A DNA stretch of 64,000 nt from Heligmosomoides polygyrus polygyrus (lineage: Eukaryota; Nematoda; Chromadorea; Rhabditida; Heligmosomidae). The translations under genes and the position numbers were made by a program. Numbering within the stretch: position 1 is the stretch's first letter; each line of letters starts with the position of its first letter. Below the pieces are notes generated by a model. The model was not told where the DNA came from. It worked only from the letters and a program-made list of their open reading frames with translations, and ran no database searches. This document shows, in pieces, positions 1 through 11,300 of this stretch. The DNA lies in contig OX377201.1 of assembly GCA_947396885.1 (NCBI GenBank), positions 11,112,332 through 11,176,331 on the forward strand, read 5' to 3'.

Positions 1-230
1 CAGCTTACTTCCTGCTTGATCGCCGCCCAGTTTGACATTGATGTCGCCGACTACATTCTTCAAATCACGTTGGCGTCTCATCTATCGTTTGCTGCAGGCT
101 TTTTTAGAATTTGTCCTGTAGAACTCGCCCTTTTTCACATCCTCTGAGCCTTCAGTCGGTGCATACACCTGAATCACCGTGATTCTGATGTGCTTGGTCC
201 GGAAGCGTGCACCTATGATAATTAACTAGC
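1..230 (-). mobile_element. RTE-type non-LTR retrotransposon fragment (endonuclease part)
   Basis: Read on the minus strand, this stretch encodes recognisable pieces of the APE-type endonuclease of RTE retrotransposons: a segment ITVIQVYAPTEGSEDVKK followed by VVGDINVKLGG, the latter matching the family's V-GD-N--IG motif. At least one in-frame stop lies between the two, so the copy is dead. It runs off the left edge of the window. Similar endonuclease sequence occurs at about 46.7-47.6 kb. The family call is confident; the right boundary is approximate. Confidence 0.6.
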
Positions 231-739
231 TTCTACCTGACGAGAGGTTAACTGGCCCGTAGACTCTACAATCCTACTCTCATTTGTTGCGGCAAGCCAC
301 CTGAAAATATTATGAAATTTCCACCACGACGACGACGAGGACTCCCAGTCCATCACATCTCGCTAAGTATGTTAAGGCGGTAGCCGTCGAATTCCCGCGG
401 TAGCTGAGCGAGTCGTCCCGTATGCAACAAAGTGCGAGCATTAAAATCGAGGTGGCGTTTGAAATGAAAAAACCGCCAGTAGAATCGGGAAACCGTCACA
501 AAACTAGCATCCGGCCTTTTTGTTTCAGTTTCACTAAAAGTTTTCATCGCTTCTGTGTCTAAAAGATTTTACGGAAACGGGTTGGTTCCCCGTCGTCCAA
601 CCCTCCTGTTTTCTCATCCGGGCTTGGGACCGGCAATGGCGGAGTTGTTGGTCACAAGAGGATGGTTTATCCTTCCTAGAGAAGCCGCTACCGATTCGCT
701 TATCTCGGAGTGATGTAGAGCTTGGTGAACTGAGCGGAA
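231..739. other. No recognisable gene
   Basis: Short open frames occur on both strands but none shows a known domain, splice context or repeat. The stretch from about 560 may be the body of the tRNA-like repeat that follows. Confidence 0.3.
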
Positions 740-800
740 AGCGAATCGGGAACCTGGAATCGAATGCGTGCGATTGCCGGACCTCCTGCGACTGCGCCAG
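740..800 (-). repeat. tRNA-derived SINE head (diverged)
   Basis: On the minus strand the sequence carries an A-box-like TGGCGCAGTCGCAGG followed by a B-box-like CATTCGATTCC, the internal RNA polymerase III promoter layout of a tRNA-derived SINE. It is diverged from the more uniform SINE family at 6.3, 18.8, 33.4 and 40.9 kb. The 3' body and tail cannot be delimited. A degenerate tRNA pseudogene is the alternative. Confidence 0.35.
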
Positions 801-2689
801 ACACATAACCCACAGAAGATGAAAGAAGTTTATTGCATTGACAGAGTTCAAAACAACAACACTCGAAAGCTCCTAGCACGTACCGGCACTTGGGAATATG
901 ATCTAATTCCAGGAGTAATTATGAAACAGTTATTTACTTTGTCTAATTCACGTACTGTACTGCAAAAAATCACGTTAACCCGCCCAAAAACTGTTTTATA
1001 TGCAAACTCATTTTCGTATAGAGCAGGAAGTGTATACCTCAAGCTTGCGAAAAAGAATCAAGTATCTTATCAGTAAAGCAGGTCAAGCGGTTTGCTAGCA
1101 ATACATTGCTTAGATATGATCTTACTTGAGACAAGTTGACAAGTGATACCGATTACCAATTCGTTGTATATATTTTGTATTGCATGTTATGTTTGTTGTC
1201 GCTTTGTAGTATTGAGCGTTGTTTCTAATGTTTGCCTTCTGCAAATATAATAAATAAATGAACAAATAAATGAAATAAAATAAGAGTTTCATGAGGAGAA
1301 TTATGAGGTGAGAACGATTAGTAGTTAAACCCATCATTGAGCCACGTCTTATCCATCTTAGTCCATTTTCGTGAAGTGTTGCAGGAGGTGTGAAATTGCA
1401 GCTATTGAGAAATCTCCGTCTTTGACAACTCATCCATCGGCTATCATCATTTTTCTTTCGCCCGCGAAATAAGGCCCTCATCAGATTTTATTTTTCATAG
1501 TCCCTACACGTTTCTACACTGTGATTGCTTAGTGATTTCGTTGCACATTACTTTGATGACAATTAATCACTAAGTAGACTTACTTTGATGTAAATGCAAA
1601 AGGAGTATTATATTTTAGTATGAAACAAAAGATAACATAAGGTTTTTTGACTGTAGTTGTAATTTTTAAAATGCAGTGGGTAAAATAGCTAGACATTCTT
1701 CTAAAACTCAGCAAACACCCGTCTCAAGGTAATACACGTAGAATGAGGCAGATGTCACTCCGCATTTGATAAATGTGATCCTCCCTCTCGAATGCTTTGT
1801 TTGCGTGTTACTTCCCCTGGATATACAACGTTCACATCACCGACATATGAGTGAACAAGTAAACGCTTTCGCGTGCTTCAGAATACGGAATGTATTCTTG
1901 CTCTATTTACCCACGTTCCTAATCTTGCTGCAGAATATTTAAAAATAGGCCATCCTTGCATGCCTAGCTGCAACCAAAATGTCCAAATCATCTAATAATA
2001 AAAAGAAACGTGGAAGTTAGCTAGACCTAAATAAAATACTACACCACCAGATCGCGTGACATAACGACCTGTAGTGGTGCTCCCAACAGTTCCACGTAGC
2101 TGAGCTCAATCAAGCAGAAGAAGAATGAGAGCAAACCTAACTGTGCTGTTCAAAATCTTTACCAGGAAGCCTTTTCTTAATATTCAAGTTTTTTGAATAC
2201 CACTTACGATTGCTAGAACAGGTAGGCCTAGATTATTTGCCAGCTGCAAAACAGGAAGCTAGGTTTAAGTTCCTCACTTGTAGACAACCTAGGATGTTAC
2301 GCCTTTGTAACCATAATAATGAAGCCTGTCTTAATATGTTTCTAACTGTAACAATATCTGCAATCGCTTAAAACACCTGAGCACCTGCTTATTCGTTATG
2401 AACATGTTAAGACTATTCCGCTGTTTTTTACATTTATTAGTTTCTATCAATTCCATTGTTTACAGAGCATTCTATGGGTGCAAGTCCACTGTGATTCTCG
2501 CCAGAAAATAAACAAAATAGAAATAAATAAAAAGGCCTTCAATCGCATTATTGGCTTTTCATTTTTCTAAAAATGTTGTCTTTAATGTAAATAGCAGTAC
2601 GAAGTTGTTTAGACAGACCAACAGACAGGATATCTTGGCTCCAAAATAAGATTGTGGGCAACTTCTCAACTTTGTACCACCACACTCGG
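801..2689. other. Gene-poor AT-rich DNA
   Basis: Several short open frames exist on both strands, but none has a recognisable product or a convincing exon structure. I see no named repeat here. Confidence 0.3.
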
Positions 2690-4040
2690 AAAACACGGAA
2701 AAGTTAATGGAATGTTTGTCCTCTTGCAGATTCCCGCTGGATTGCGTAATTGAACCGTTTGACGTGACTGCCTTATACAACAACGTCGATAATACTGCAG
2801 CTCTACAAGAACTCTTAGAAATACTTGACGAGCGCGAAAGTATTGTAGCACAACCGAAGTAGTAAGTAAATTACTACATTTGGATTGAGAAAGTTACATA
2901 TAATGATGTGATAATGATACTTGTTAAGGTAAGTCTTAGCTACAATATTTTCAAATGGTCCGTAAATACTTCCCGCAACTTCGAAGACTTGCTATGGAAC
3001 AACGTTTTGTTTCGGCTCTAGCATTTTGCTTTATGAGCAAACTTGAAGGATCGTTAAGAGAATGGCTACCTATAATGTATTGTACTGTCAATACGTCGAT
3101 GCTTGCTGTGTTGTAACAACAGCTCAATCCGAAATGGATGAGCTGTTCAACATTCTCAACACACATTTACACTACATATTTAGTTCACGCGGGAAGTTCC
3201 ATATGAAGGCTTGTTACTCTTTTTAAACACAAAGATTATGGCGACGAACGGTCACAATATGTGAAATGGCACCGCAAGTTCAACTTCAAGAATATCATCA
3301 TCCACGCATAATCGGCCTATCCTTCAGCTTTAAAGCGAGCTGTGCTCCGCAGCATGATTTGAACGGCAACAAGGATGTGTACGGATAATGAGGAGCGCGA
3401 AGTGTCCCGTATGTTAGTCTGTAGAATAGCTAGCCTCAATGGGTACGGAGAGCGACGAAGCTGTATGCAAGACAGCGCATCGTTGACGCGTTTAGCAGCA
3501 AAACTTGTCTTTTACTGCCTTTCATTTCGGATAAAGTCACTGCGGCAGTACCTCAATACCCGTTGCGAGCTGGCTTGAATACGAATGTTGTACTGGTAAA
3601 TATTCCCAGAGACAAAATTAAACAGCTTGCTCGCAATCGGTTAAGTGATGGCGTATGTATAATGCAAGACTGCGTGATTTGTCCGCATGGAAGGACAGGA
3701 GACTGCGCGCAAAAAGGTGTCATTTACCAACGAGGGTCTAACCTACGGTGAATTGTGTATTGGAGAAATTGGGAGGCTGCTGGGGGTCTGCATCAAGGAA
3801 CATCTTACTGAAAAGAAAAAGTAAAGCCTATTACCCCGCTCGGGAAGCACCGAAGTGAGGCCCACTGCGGTGAAGCTTTTAATGGAAAATGCACAGTGTT
3901 GTATCCTGAACGTGAAATGACCAGAAAGGCTCTTGAGGTCTTTTGGATTCACAGACTTAATCCATCCATGTACAAAAGAAACGAGTGCATCTCAATTACC
4001 AGTGAATTCCTGCCTTTTATCCCTTTGCGCTGTGAAATAA
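2690..4040 (+). mobile_element. Penelope-like element 1, degraded RT + GIY-YIG
   Basis: Broken reading frames on the plus strand encode, in order, a reverse transcriptase motif A region (FDVTALYNNV, from about 2758), a central RT region, and the catalytic box, which reads YVDA at about 3090 where an active enzyme has a DD pair. Further on come SEMDELFNIL, the thumb/linker and a damaged GIY-YIG endonuclease (CIGEIGR then IKEHL, about 3760-3820). This order is that of Penelope-like retroelements with a C-terminal GIY-YIG domain. Stops and frameshifts are scattered throughout, and the second catalytic aspartate is lost, so the copy is dead. The neighbouring element at 4.6-6.3 kb is a related, better-preserved copy in the same orientation. 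Confidence 0.7.
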
Positions 4041-4566
4041 CGCATACTGCTTTCGTACATTCTCAACCCCACCGTTCTCGGAGCGGTATATTTAACCAAA
4101 TCAGTATATCTCACTTGCTACATGATGATTAGTCGAGCCGATTTCTTGCTGCTGGTGGAATATTGGTGAGTTAGATGACGCAGACGAGGTCTTGCCTCCT
4201 AGCACTCTTGTTATTCCTGCAGGGGTGAATGCAACGTTTCTGAACCAATGAACTCTGCAGAACCAAACGTTTCGAGTGTTTTTAGACCTTGAAAAAGAAG
4301 AGTTCGTCAAAGCGACGTCGCAAGAAAGAAATTTGTACCAAATATGGCAGGCAATAAAGATATAAAAATAGTTACAAAATGCCCAGGTTGCAAGAATGTC
4401 GAACTTAAACATTATTGACACGGCAGTGTTCAGTCCACTACCAAGCGCAACCAAGGCAAGCTAGAAGCGGTACAGAGTAATTGCACCCGAAAGCTTTGGA
4501 TTCGGTTTTGTGGTCAAGATTACTCAGGTACCCCATCTTTCAATGTTCGGAACAAAGTTTTCAATC

Positions 4567-4792
4567 TATCAATACTGCTGTGCCAAAAGAGGTTAGGTGG
4601 ATCAGTTTTATTGAGAGGCCTAACGTTTCGACCTGTTCGTCGTCTTCAGAGGCCTAAAAGTAGTTCAAGACTTTAGATTTGTTACTTACCCGACCAAGCG
4701 CCCTACCTCCCCTTCCCTTTCCGACATCGTTCTAGGTGCCAAAACGAAAAACCCATTGCATGAAAAATAAACGCACCCGCTGATTCACCGTT
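4567..4792 (-). repeat. Left inverted repeat of PLE 2
   Basis: This is the reverse complement of 6045-6270 with few differences. The two arms are the same length. The right arm contains a run of ten G where this arm has a short C-rich stretch, a likely length-variable tract. Confidence 0.75.
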
Positions 4793-4843
4793 CTAATCAA
4801 GGAGAGCTTAGGTTGCAATATTCTCAAATGGTCAGCTAGATAT

Positions 4844-5914
4844 TTTTCACAAATGCGAGGTTTAGCCATGGGCCAACGACTTGCTCCAGTTCTTGCCGTT
4901 TGCTTTATGAGCAAAATAGAGCAACCAGTTCTAGAACGTCTTCCCTTGACGTCTTCCCTTGCAGACACATTGATGATTGTTTTATTATAACATCAACATA
5001 GTCCGAAATGGATGAGTGTTTCAATCTACTGAATCATCAAGCGCAACACATTAAGGTTACGAGGGAAACTCCTGAAAACGGTTGGCTACCTTATTTGGAT
5101 ATGCAAATAAAAATATCGGGTGGCATCGTCAGAGTGAAGTGGTACCGCAAAGAAAACTCTGAAAACACTTTGGTCCATGCTTCTTCCGCACAACCTACAC
5201 GCGGTTGTAAGGAACATGTTCAAAACTTCACGTGATGTATGTACGGGCTCGGAAGAACTACAAGAGTCATTGAGGCTAGCCTCAAAGATCTTTTGCCAAA
5301 ATGGCTATGTGGTATCACAAAAACACCAAAGAGTCCGCACTGTGCAACGAAATATAAAACGCCAAGATCGTGTACCTCTTTTTCTTCCTTTCATTTCTGA
5401 TAATATCACTTCTGCCATACAGCGTAGCATAGTTCGGGCTCAGCTAGAAGATGATGTTGTGCTTGTAAACATCCCGAATGACAACATCAAGAAGCAGCTA
5501 GTCCGAAATAGGCTCTACGATAGGGGCATATCAGAAAACTGTGTTGTATGTCCCTACAGTAAGTTGGGGTATTGCGCCAAAGCTGGTGCAGTGTATCAAA
5601 TTGAATGTGGGACTTGCAATCAAAGATACATAGGGGAAACTGGAAGGGTACTGGCAATTCGCATTAAAGAACACCTGGCTAGTAAAAGGCGTGGTATTTT
5701 GTCTAGTCCGTTAGGCAAGCATAGGGTTGAAGGGCATGGAGAAACCGACTTGGATATTAAGTGTATGATTTTAGCGTATGATACCGATACTTCGTCTAGG
5801 AAAGCGTTGGGAGCATTCTGGATTTTCCCAAGGAATCCAGCACCTAATAGTCGAAATGAGTGTCGCTCGGTTACTAGTGACTTCTTGCCATTCCTTTCGC
5901 ATTGTGAGCTATAG
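4844..5914 (+). pseudogene. PLE reverse transcriptase C-terminus with GIY-YIG endonuclease
   Basis: The product would be the reverse transcriptase/nickase that copies and inserts a Penelope-like element. Visible parts are GLAMGQRLAPVLA (RT), the catalytic box as RHIDDCFI near 4964-4990, the thumb with LLNHQAQHIKVTRE and LPYLDMQIK (about 5026-5110), and then a long frame at 5177-5914. That frame holds a Cys-rich stretch (NCVVCPYSKLGYCAKAGAVY) and the GIY-YIG core (YIGETGR then RIKEHLAS, about 5626-5685), ending in a TAG-terminated tail. One in-frame stop follows the DD box, and a frameshift lies in the overlap of the frames around 5177-5235. The endonuclease half is unusually well preserved compared with element 1. 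The 5' portion of the RT is absent. Confidence 0.75.
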
Positions 5915-6044
5915 AACGACCAGTGGTAACATGTGCGTCCTTTCGAATGACATGCATTCTCAGTATATTCAGTGCGAGATGACACAGTATGTCTCAGTCA
6001 CCACTTGGTTACTAACGCCAGCGGTAGCGACGTCGCTCCGCGTC

Positions 6045-6270
6045 AACGGTGGATCAGCGGGTGAGTTTATTTTTCATGCAATGGGTTTTTTGTTTTGGTA
6101 CCTAGAACGATGTCGGAGAGGGGGGGGGGGGTAAGGCGCTTGGTCGAGTAAGCAACAAATCTAAAGTCTTGAACCACTTTTAGGCCTCTGAAGACGACGA
6201 ACAGGTCGAAACGTTAGGCTGCTCAATAAAACTGATCCACCTAACCTCGTTTGGCACAGCAGCATTGATA
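6045..6270 (+). repeat. Right inverted repeat of PLE 2, with hammerhead-like motif
   Basis: This arm contains GGCCTCTGAAGACGAC then GGTCGAAACGTTAGGC (about 6183-6219). The order CTGANGA, a short stem, then GAAAC flanked by complementary GCCT/AGGC resembles a type I hammerhead ribozyme, which PLE pseudo-LTRs are known to encode. The stem II pairing next to the core is imperfect as I read it, so activity is doubtful. Confidence 0.5.
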
Positions 6271-6563
6271 AAGGATAAAGGATAAAAGACGGCGTTATTC
6301 AATCCTTCTGGGATGCGCTAGCGAATTCTGCTTCTACGGGATGTCGTGGAGGCCACATGAATGCGTATGAATGACTCATGAATGACTTGCGGGGCCAGCC
6401 GATGAGCAAGTCAGCGTTTTATCCCTCCCAGACAAGACTGGTACCAATTCACCGACCCCGGAGGGATGGAAGGCTTGGTTGGCCTGGGCGGGAAATCCGA
6501 ACCAAAAACCTGGTATCGGGTGCACGCGACAGTCGTGCCTCCTCCGACTGCGCTACCCGCGCC
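6271..6563 (-). repeat. tRNA-derived SINE copy 1
   Basis: The minus strand starts with an A-box TAGCGCAGTCGG (6544-6555) and a B-box-like GGTTCGGATTTCC, the hallmark of a tRNA-derived SINE. It ends in a 3' tail of ATCCTTT repeats (seen on the plus strand as AAAGGATAAAGG at 6271-6288). The same body recurs at 18.8, 33.4 and 40.9 kb and, diverged, near 54.6 kb. No clear target duplication is visible at this copy, which abuts the PLE inverted repeat. Confidence 0.65.
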
Positions 6564-8139
6564 TCGCTTACCAACCAACACATTCAGTACTACTTCCTCT
6601 TCGAACACGCGTGCCTGCAGAACCGAAATATATTTTCCTAAGGCAAGGTTTTTACTGCTAGCTTTCTTTTTATACCCAAACAACTGGCTCGGACTTTTCG
6701 AGATTTTCCAAAAATATGCCCCAGCAAAATCCATTTTACAAACTGAAAAAACTCATTGGTAGGTAATTCGATTATGAATCATTAGGGTGATGTTTTTATT
6801 TATCTATCACGCAAATATACGTTTCGCCCTTGTGATCGTATATATTTCGTACATCCTTTTACTATGGATGCTTGTAAATAGTAGTGTAAATAGTAGTAGT
6901 GCACGCATGAAGAAAGCCACATAAGTGCTGGTCTGAAATAGAGCAGAAAGAATAGAGCAGCACTTTACCTATCTTCACTTTCTCTGTGGCGAAAATTATG
7001 CCCAGGCTGCCTCATATAGTGAGTCACTTTAAAGGTTATGTGCCTTTCCAAGTCGCGCTATACCGAGGATGTAGGTTATGTGTAATGTAGTCAGGAGGTA
7101 TGATCACTTTTCAAAATTTGTGCAGCGTAAAAATAATCATTTTCATTCCATAAAATGACAGGACTCATTCATTCAAGGATGCTTCATTACCCCTCTTGGA
7201 AAAAGGCTTTATCGCGTTTTGCTCACCACCACCACCCCGATGCTGTTGACAATTAAACGCGACGTCGCTAATGAATACAATTTTTATTCATATCTGAAAA
7301 AGGCTTGATTCATTCGAGTGGCAAACTTCTCAGCGTTTCTAGTCCAAAGTCCTACTCTGTTTAGGAGCGCATTGTTCGGTTTGGCTCGAAAGACCTCAAA
7401 GAAGTGGCTTCCACGTTGCAAGCATGATGACTCAAGAAGTTGTGTGGGAGGCTACATCCAGAATTACCAGATGGTAAGCAATTTCCGTTAAGGGCGCGAA
7501 GACGACCCACGCAACTCCGCCTCCTCACCAACATTTGATTTGTGTGGTTTACCATCCTCAGAGAGGTATATAATAAAGATATCATATCCAGCATAGAGGT
7601 CTTCACACAAAATCCTACTCATTGTTGTGAATTCAGCGCTTCTAATTATTCTTTATTACTCACAGTTTCGTGCTTTTCGTTCCTCCGCCTGATCTGGCAG
7701 CTCACAATTACTTTATCTGTTAAATAGTAATAGCTTGTTTTGAGAAGCGTTACAAACGCGAACTCATCGTTCGCTAGAAAGAAAAGCTCTATATAAATTT
7801 TAGTGCTTTTTTCAATCCCGTTTCAGATCTGATCATGACGTTTTTAACTTCGCACAGTAACGACTCATCCTAGTTTTGACTGGTTATTTAGAAAGGAGCA
7901 CCGGCAATTCCATACCTATACAACCGAAACCTTCACTTTTTAGGTTAAGGGGATTTTGTTCTTGTAAAATTCTGTTTCTGTATCAGTTTGTAGTTTTTTC
8001 TGTATCAACTTAAAAATATTCTCAAGAGAGGAAAATGTAACACGAAAGTTTGCAGACGGAGGGAAAAAACTCTATTTAAAATACACTGAGAAGAATTTGA
8101 AGTGAAAAGAGTCTTGTATGTAACAAAGCATTTTCATTT
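6564..8139. other. Upstream region of SRT gene 1, no gene seen
   Basis: No domain or splice structure is recognisable. The sequence is AT-rich with scattered short open frames on both strands. Confidence 0.35.
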
Positions 8140-8172
8140 CACGGTACGCTTACGGTACTAATACTATAGCGC
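8140..8172 (+). promoter_or_regulatory. Conserved upstream block of SRT gene 1
   Basis: The block CACGGTACGCTTA, followed about 10-20 bases on by an ACTA...AGCGCA segment, sits 206 bases before the start codon. The same block with similar spacing lies 181 bases before the start of SRT gene 2 (from 52352). The surrounding sequence is much less alike, so this is either a shared regulatory site or simply the best-preserved part of a duplicated promoter. I did not find it upstream of gene 3. Confidence 0.35.
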
Positions 8173-8345
8173 AGGCACACTACTAAACAAGCATAGGTGT
8201 TTTTGAAAAGCGGCTAAATTATTTTGAATGTGGCATTTTTGCCTTTAATGCGGGATAAGGGAAAGGCTGCCATTAGTCAAATCGTATGCCATTACTATAA
8301 AATTAAAAATCATTATAAAAATATCTGCATGATTTAGTTTTGGCA

Positions 8346-11300
8346 ATGCACACCTTCTACCCTAGCATTCCGTGGATACTCAACGAGACCGAATACAGCT
8401 GCAGTTCGCGAACACTCGACGAGTGGAAGGCTCGAGGACGTGTGAATATCGAGCAAGGCTTCTACTTCTCCGTTACAGGAACAATCTTTATAGTGAGAAT
8501 TTTTGTTTCAAGCCTACATACTATTGAATCTTATGTTTAGTCACTGTTCCTGTGAAGCCACTGGTAGACAGACATGGGTCGCCATCACATGCACTGTTGG
8601 CGTTGTGGCTGTTCAGACATAAAGTTCTTTTTAAAAAACAACCAAAATCAAACCTATCATAATCTTTATGAATTTTGGAGCATTTTTCAATGCTATGAAA
8701 GAGCCTATTAGATGTACGCCACATTTAACAAATTCGACGGGTGATGATATTTTACAAGGATAATGCACCTGCTTATTACATAAATTATGCTTACTAAACG
8801 TGAAGCCTGTAGCAGCAACTGCTCTTTCGTTTCATAGCACTTTTGTCCAAGCAGCGTCGATCATTTACTACCCTTCTCTGCCCTTTGCCATGGTTCTCTA
8901 ACCTCTTCCTCAAATTACGGCTGTTATAGAAGCTACGTTATTGGTGTTCTGGGTTCATATAAAGTCAGAATTCACCGTTGTTTGCGTTTTCAACATTCAC
9001 CGCAAACTCTACTTGTAGGGGATATCCTGAAGGCGATTCGATTTTATACATAGCCAATTCAATAACTAAAAGTACAATAGTAGTCAGCCGACCGATAGAC
9101 AGCATGCGTTTTATCCTTCGAAACTACATCATTGGTTCCGCAGGGATTAATAGCCTGGCATACCTGAGCGAGACCCCAACCAAGAACATTGGTTCGAAGT
9201 TGCAATGGCCAGTGCTTAAAACTGTTTATTAGGTAAGCTACAATAACAACAGTTGTCAGTCTTTGTTCTCCGAGTTATTTCACGAAAATATAACACAATT
9301 GTCCAGCGCACCCATCTTTCTACATTAGCAGAGAAGTCTAACAAGAATTGCTGTCACGAAAACTGGCTTCAAGTAAACTAGTGACGCGAACCACATTTCA
9401 AAGTTTTTAGGCAACCTGAGGCAAAATACCGAACCAGTGCATATTCAGAGCCGCATCACAATGCCTGCAAAGGAACTTGGTTAGGTTGTTATCCACGAAT
9501 AGTAACATCTGCAATAGATTAGAAATAAAGAAAGCTCACGTTCTTTAAATGTTATAAATAAAAAATAGCTTTCAATAAATATTAAGCAGATTCCAAAAAA
9601 CTGAGATAAAAAGTGTTTCAGACAGTTTACATTCTCTCGATGATTGGAATGTTCCGTGCAAAACTGCTGCATATTCCATGCTATCGTTTGATGTTCTTCA
9701 ACGGTTTTCTTGACATACTGGACATTATAATTGGCTCAATCACTGTCGCATATTTCCATTTTGTAAGTAATTTTGCATTATCCTTACTAACTCAAAGCAA
9801 AAAATATCTTCAGACAGGAACAACGTACTGCACTAATCCCGGACTCAGCCTTCTTGTCGGACATTCGGTCTGGAGTGAGTTTCTCATGAAAACAAGAAGG
9901 AAATAAATTCTCCGTTATATTTGCATCTGAAATATGTTTATAGGCACATGGATGGCAGCATCAGTGATTTGTATGGCGCTTGCGACCAATCGAGTTGTTG
10001 AAATGATTCCCATGATGAAAAAATATCGTTCTATTTTTAGAGGTGCATTATTGTGGCTGAAATCCTGGAAATTGTACTAAGAATCAATAAGAATCCTACC
10101 ATGTAATTTACTTCAGGTCGAAAGGTGTATATTTGGATGGTTATCAGCCTCACAGTGTGGATAGTCCGACCATTTATTACACGACCGATGTTCTACAATA
10201 GCCATGAAGCAGCATTTCTTTTTGCACCCCTTAATACTGACAACCCTGCATGGGTGCGTAATTTTTTCTATTACGAATGGCTTCAGACAGTTCTTCCTCT
10301 TCTTTAGCGTTTGTCCCGCTTTGTAGCGGGTCTGCTCTTCTGGTGTCGTGACGCCATCCTTCCCAATCTGCGCTAGATCAGGATGGACGCCAGTTACTTT
10401 CGCCATCGCTGCTTTGGGCATCCCCTAGGCCGCTTTCCTGACACTACCACGCTCTCTTCTTTACGACACCGAACTTATGCCGAATAGCATCATTTCGGAT
10501 GTCGTCCATGCGCGTGATACCAGCCTTTCAGCACAGCATATTTGTCCCCATGACAATGAGGCGCGTTTCAACTTTCTTGGTCGCATGCCAACACTAAGCC
10601 CCGTACATTCTACTGGGCGGATATAGATTTTGACTTCAAGCACTCTGGTTTCTTCCTATCGCAGACTACTCCAGTCAACGAGCGCAACTTGGACCATGCT
10701 TTTCTCACGCGTTGGTTCACTTCAACCATCACACCCCCGTCGGACGCTATTGTCGATCCCAGGTATTTAAACACCGAAGTGCATGTTAGTTCAGTACCGC
10801 TAATCTTAATGGAGCCGGACTTGTTCACTGCAGTCCTTAAGTACTCGGTCTTCTTGACTTTCAATTTTAATCCGAACATCGCCAGCCAACCGCATAAGCT
10901 TGCACCTGCCGCTCGAGATCGTCTTTGCCTTAGCAAGCGAGCATCACGTCATCAGCAAAAAGCAGAGTGGCGCAACACTGGGTGCTTAAGATCTCGCGTA
11001 TTGGCATCCATCACGACAACAAAGAGATCTGGGGAATATGCTAAACCCTGGCGCACCCCAACAGAGATGGGAAACTCCGGTGAGGTTCAAGCAGCAGCTT
11101 GCACTATTCTCTTTGGGCAGGTGTAGAGCGCACCCCCCCCCCCACCTTCAGACAGTTAGAGCACATGAAAGGAATAGGAGCAATCCTGCGTAGTGAGGAG
11201 TAAAAAAATGGCGGCTAAGAAAACCCTAGAAGATTTCTCGAAGAAGGACATCCACCGACGAAGTCCGCAAGGAGTAATTATCATAAAGTGATTTTGTTGC

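Larger units (their letters stand above)
4567..6270 (+). mobile_element. Penelope-like element 2 bounded by inverted repeats
   Basis: A Penelope-like retroelement lies between two inverted repeats of 226 bp each (4567-4792 and 6045-6270). The repeats share long near-identical runs, including TATCAAT..TGCTGTGCC at the outer ends and a GTCGAAACGTTAGGC block in each arm. PLEs are known to carry such pseudo-LTRs in direct or inverted order, often with hammerhead ribozymes. The interior encodes the C-terminal half of the RT and a GIY-YIG endonuclease. The N-terminal part of the protein is missing, so the element is incomplete. A SINE begins at base 6271, directly abutting the right repeat. Confidence 0.7.

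Noticed and set aside
6378..6762. Several overlapping frames around 6.4-6.8 kb and equivalents at 18.9-19.2 and 40.9-41.1 kb
   Set aside because: They all fall in copies of a tRNA-derived SINE, which is non-coding.
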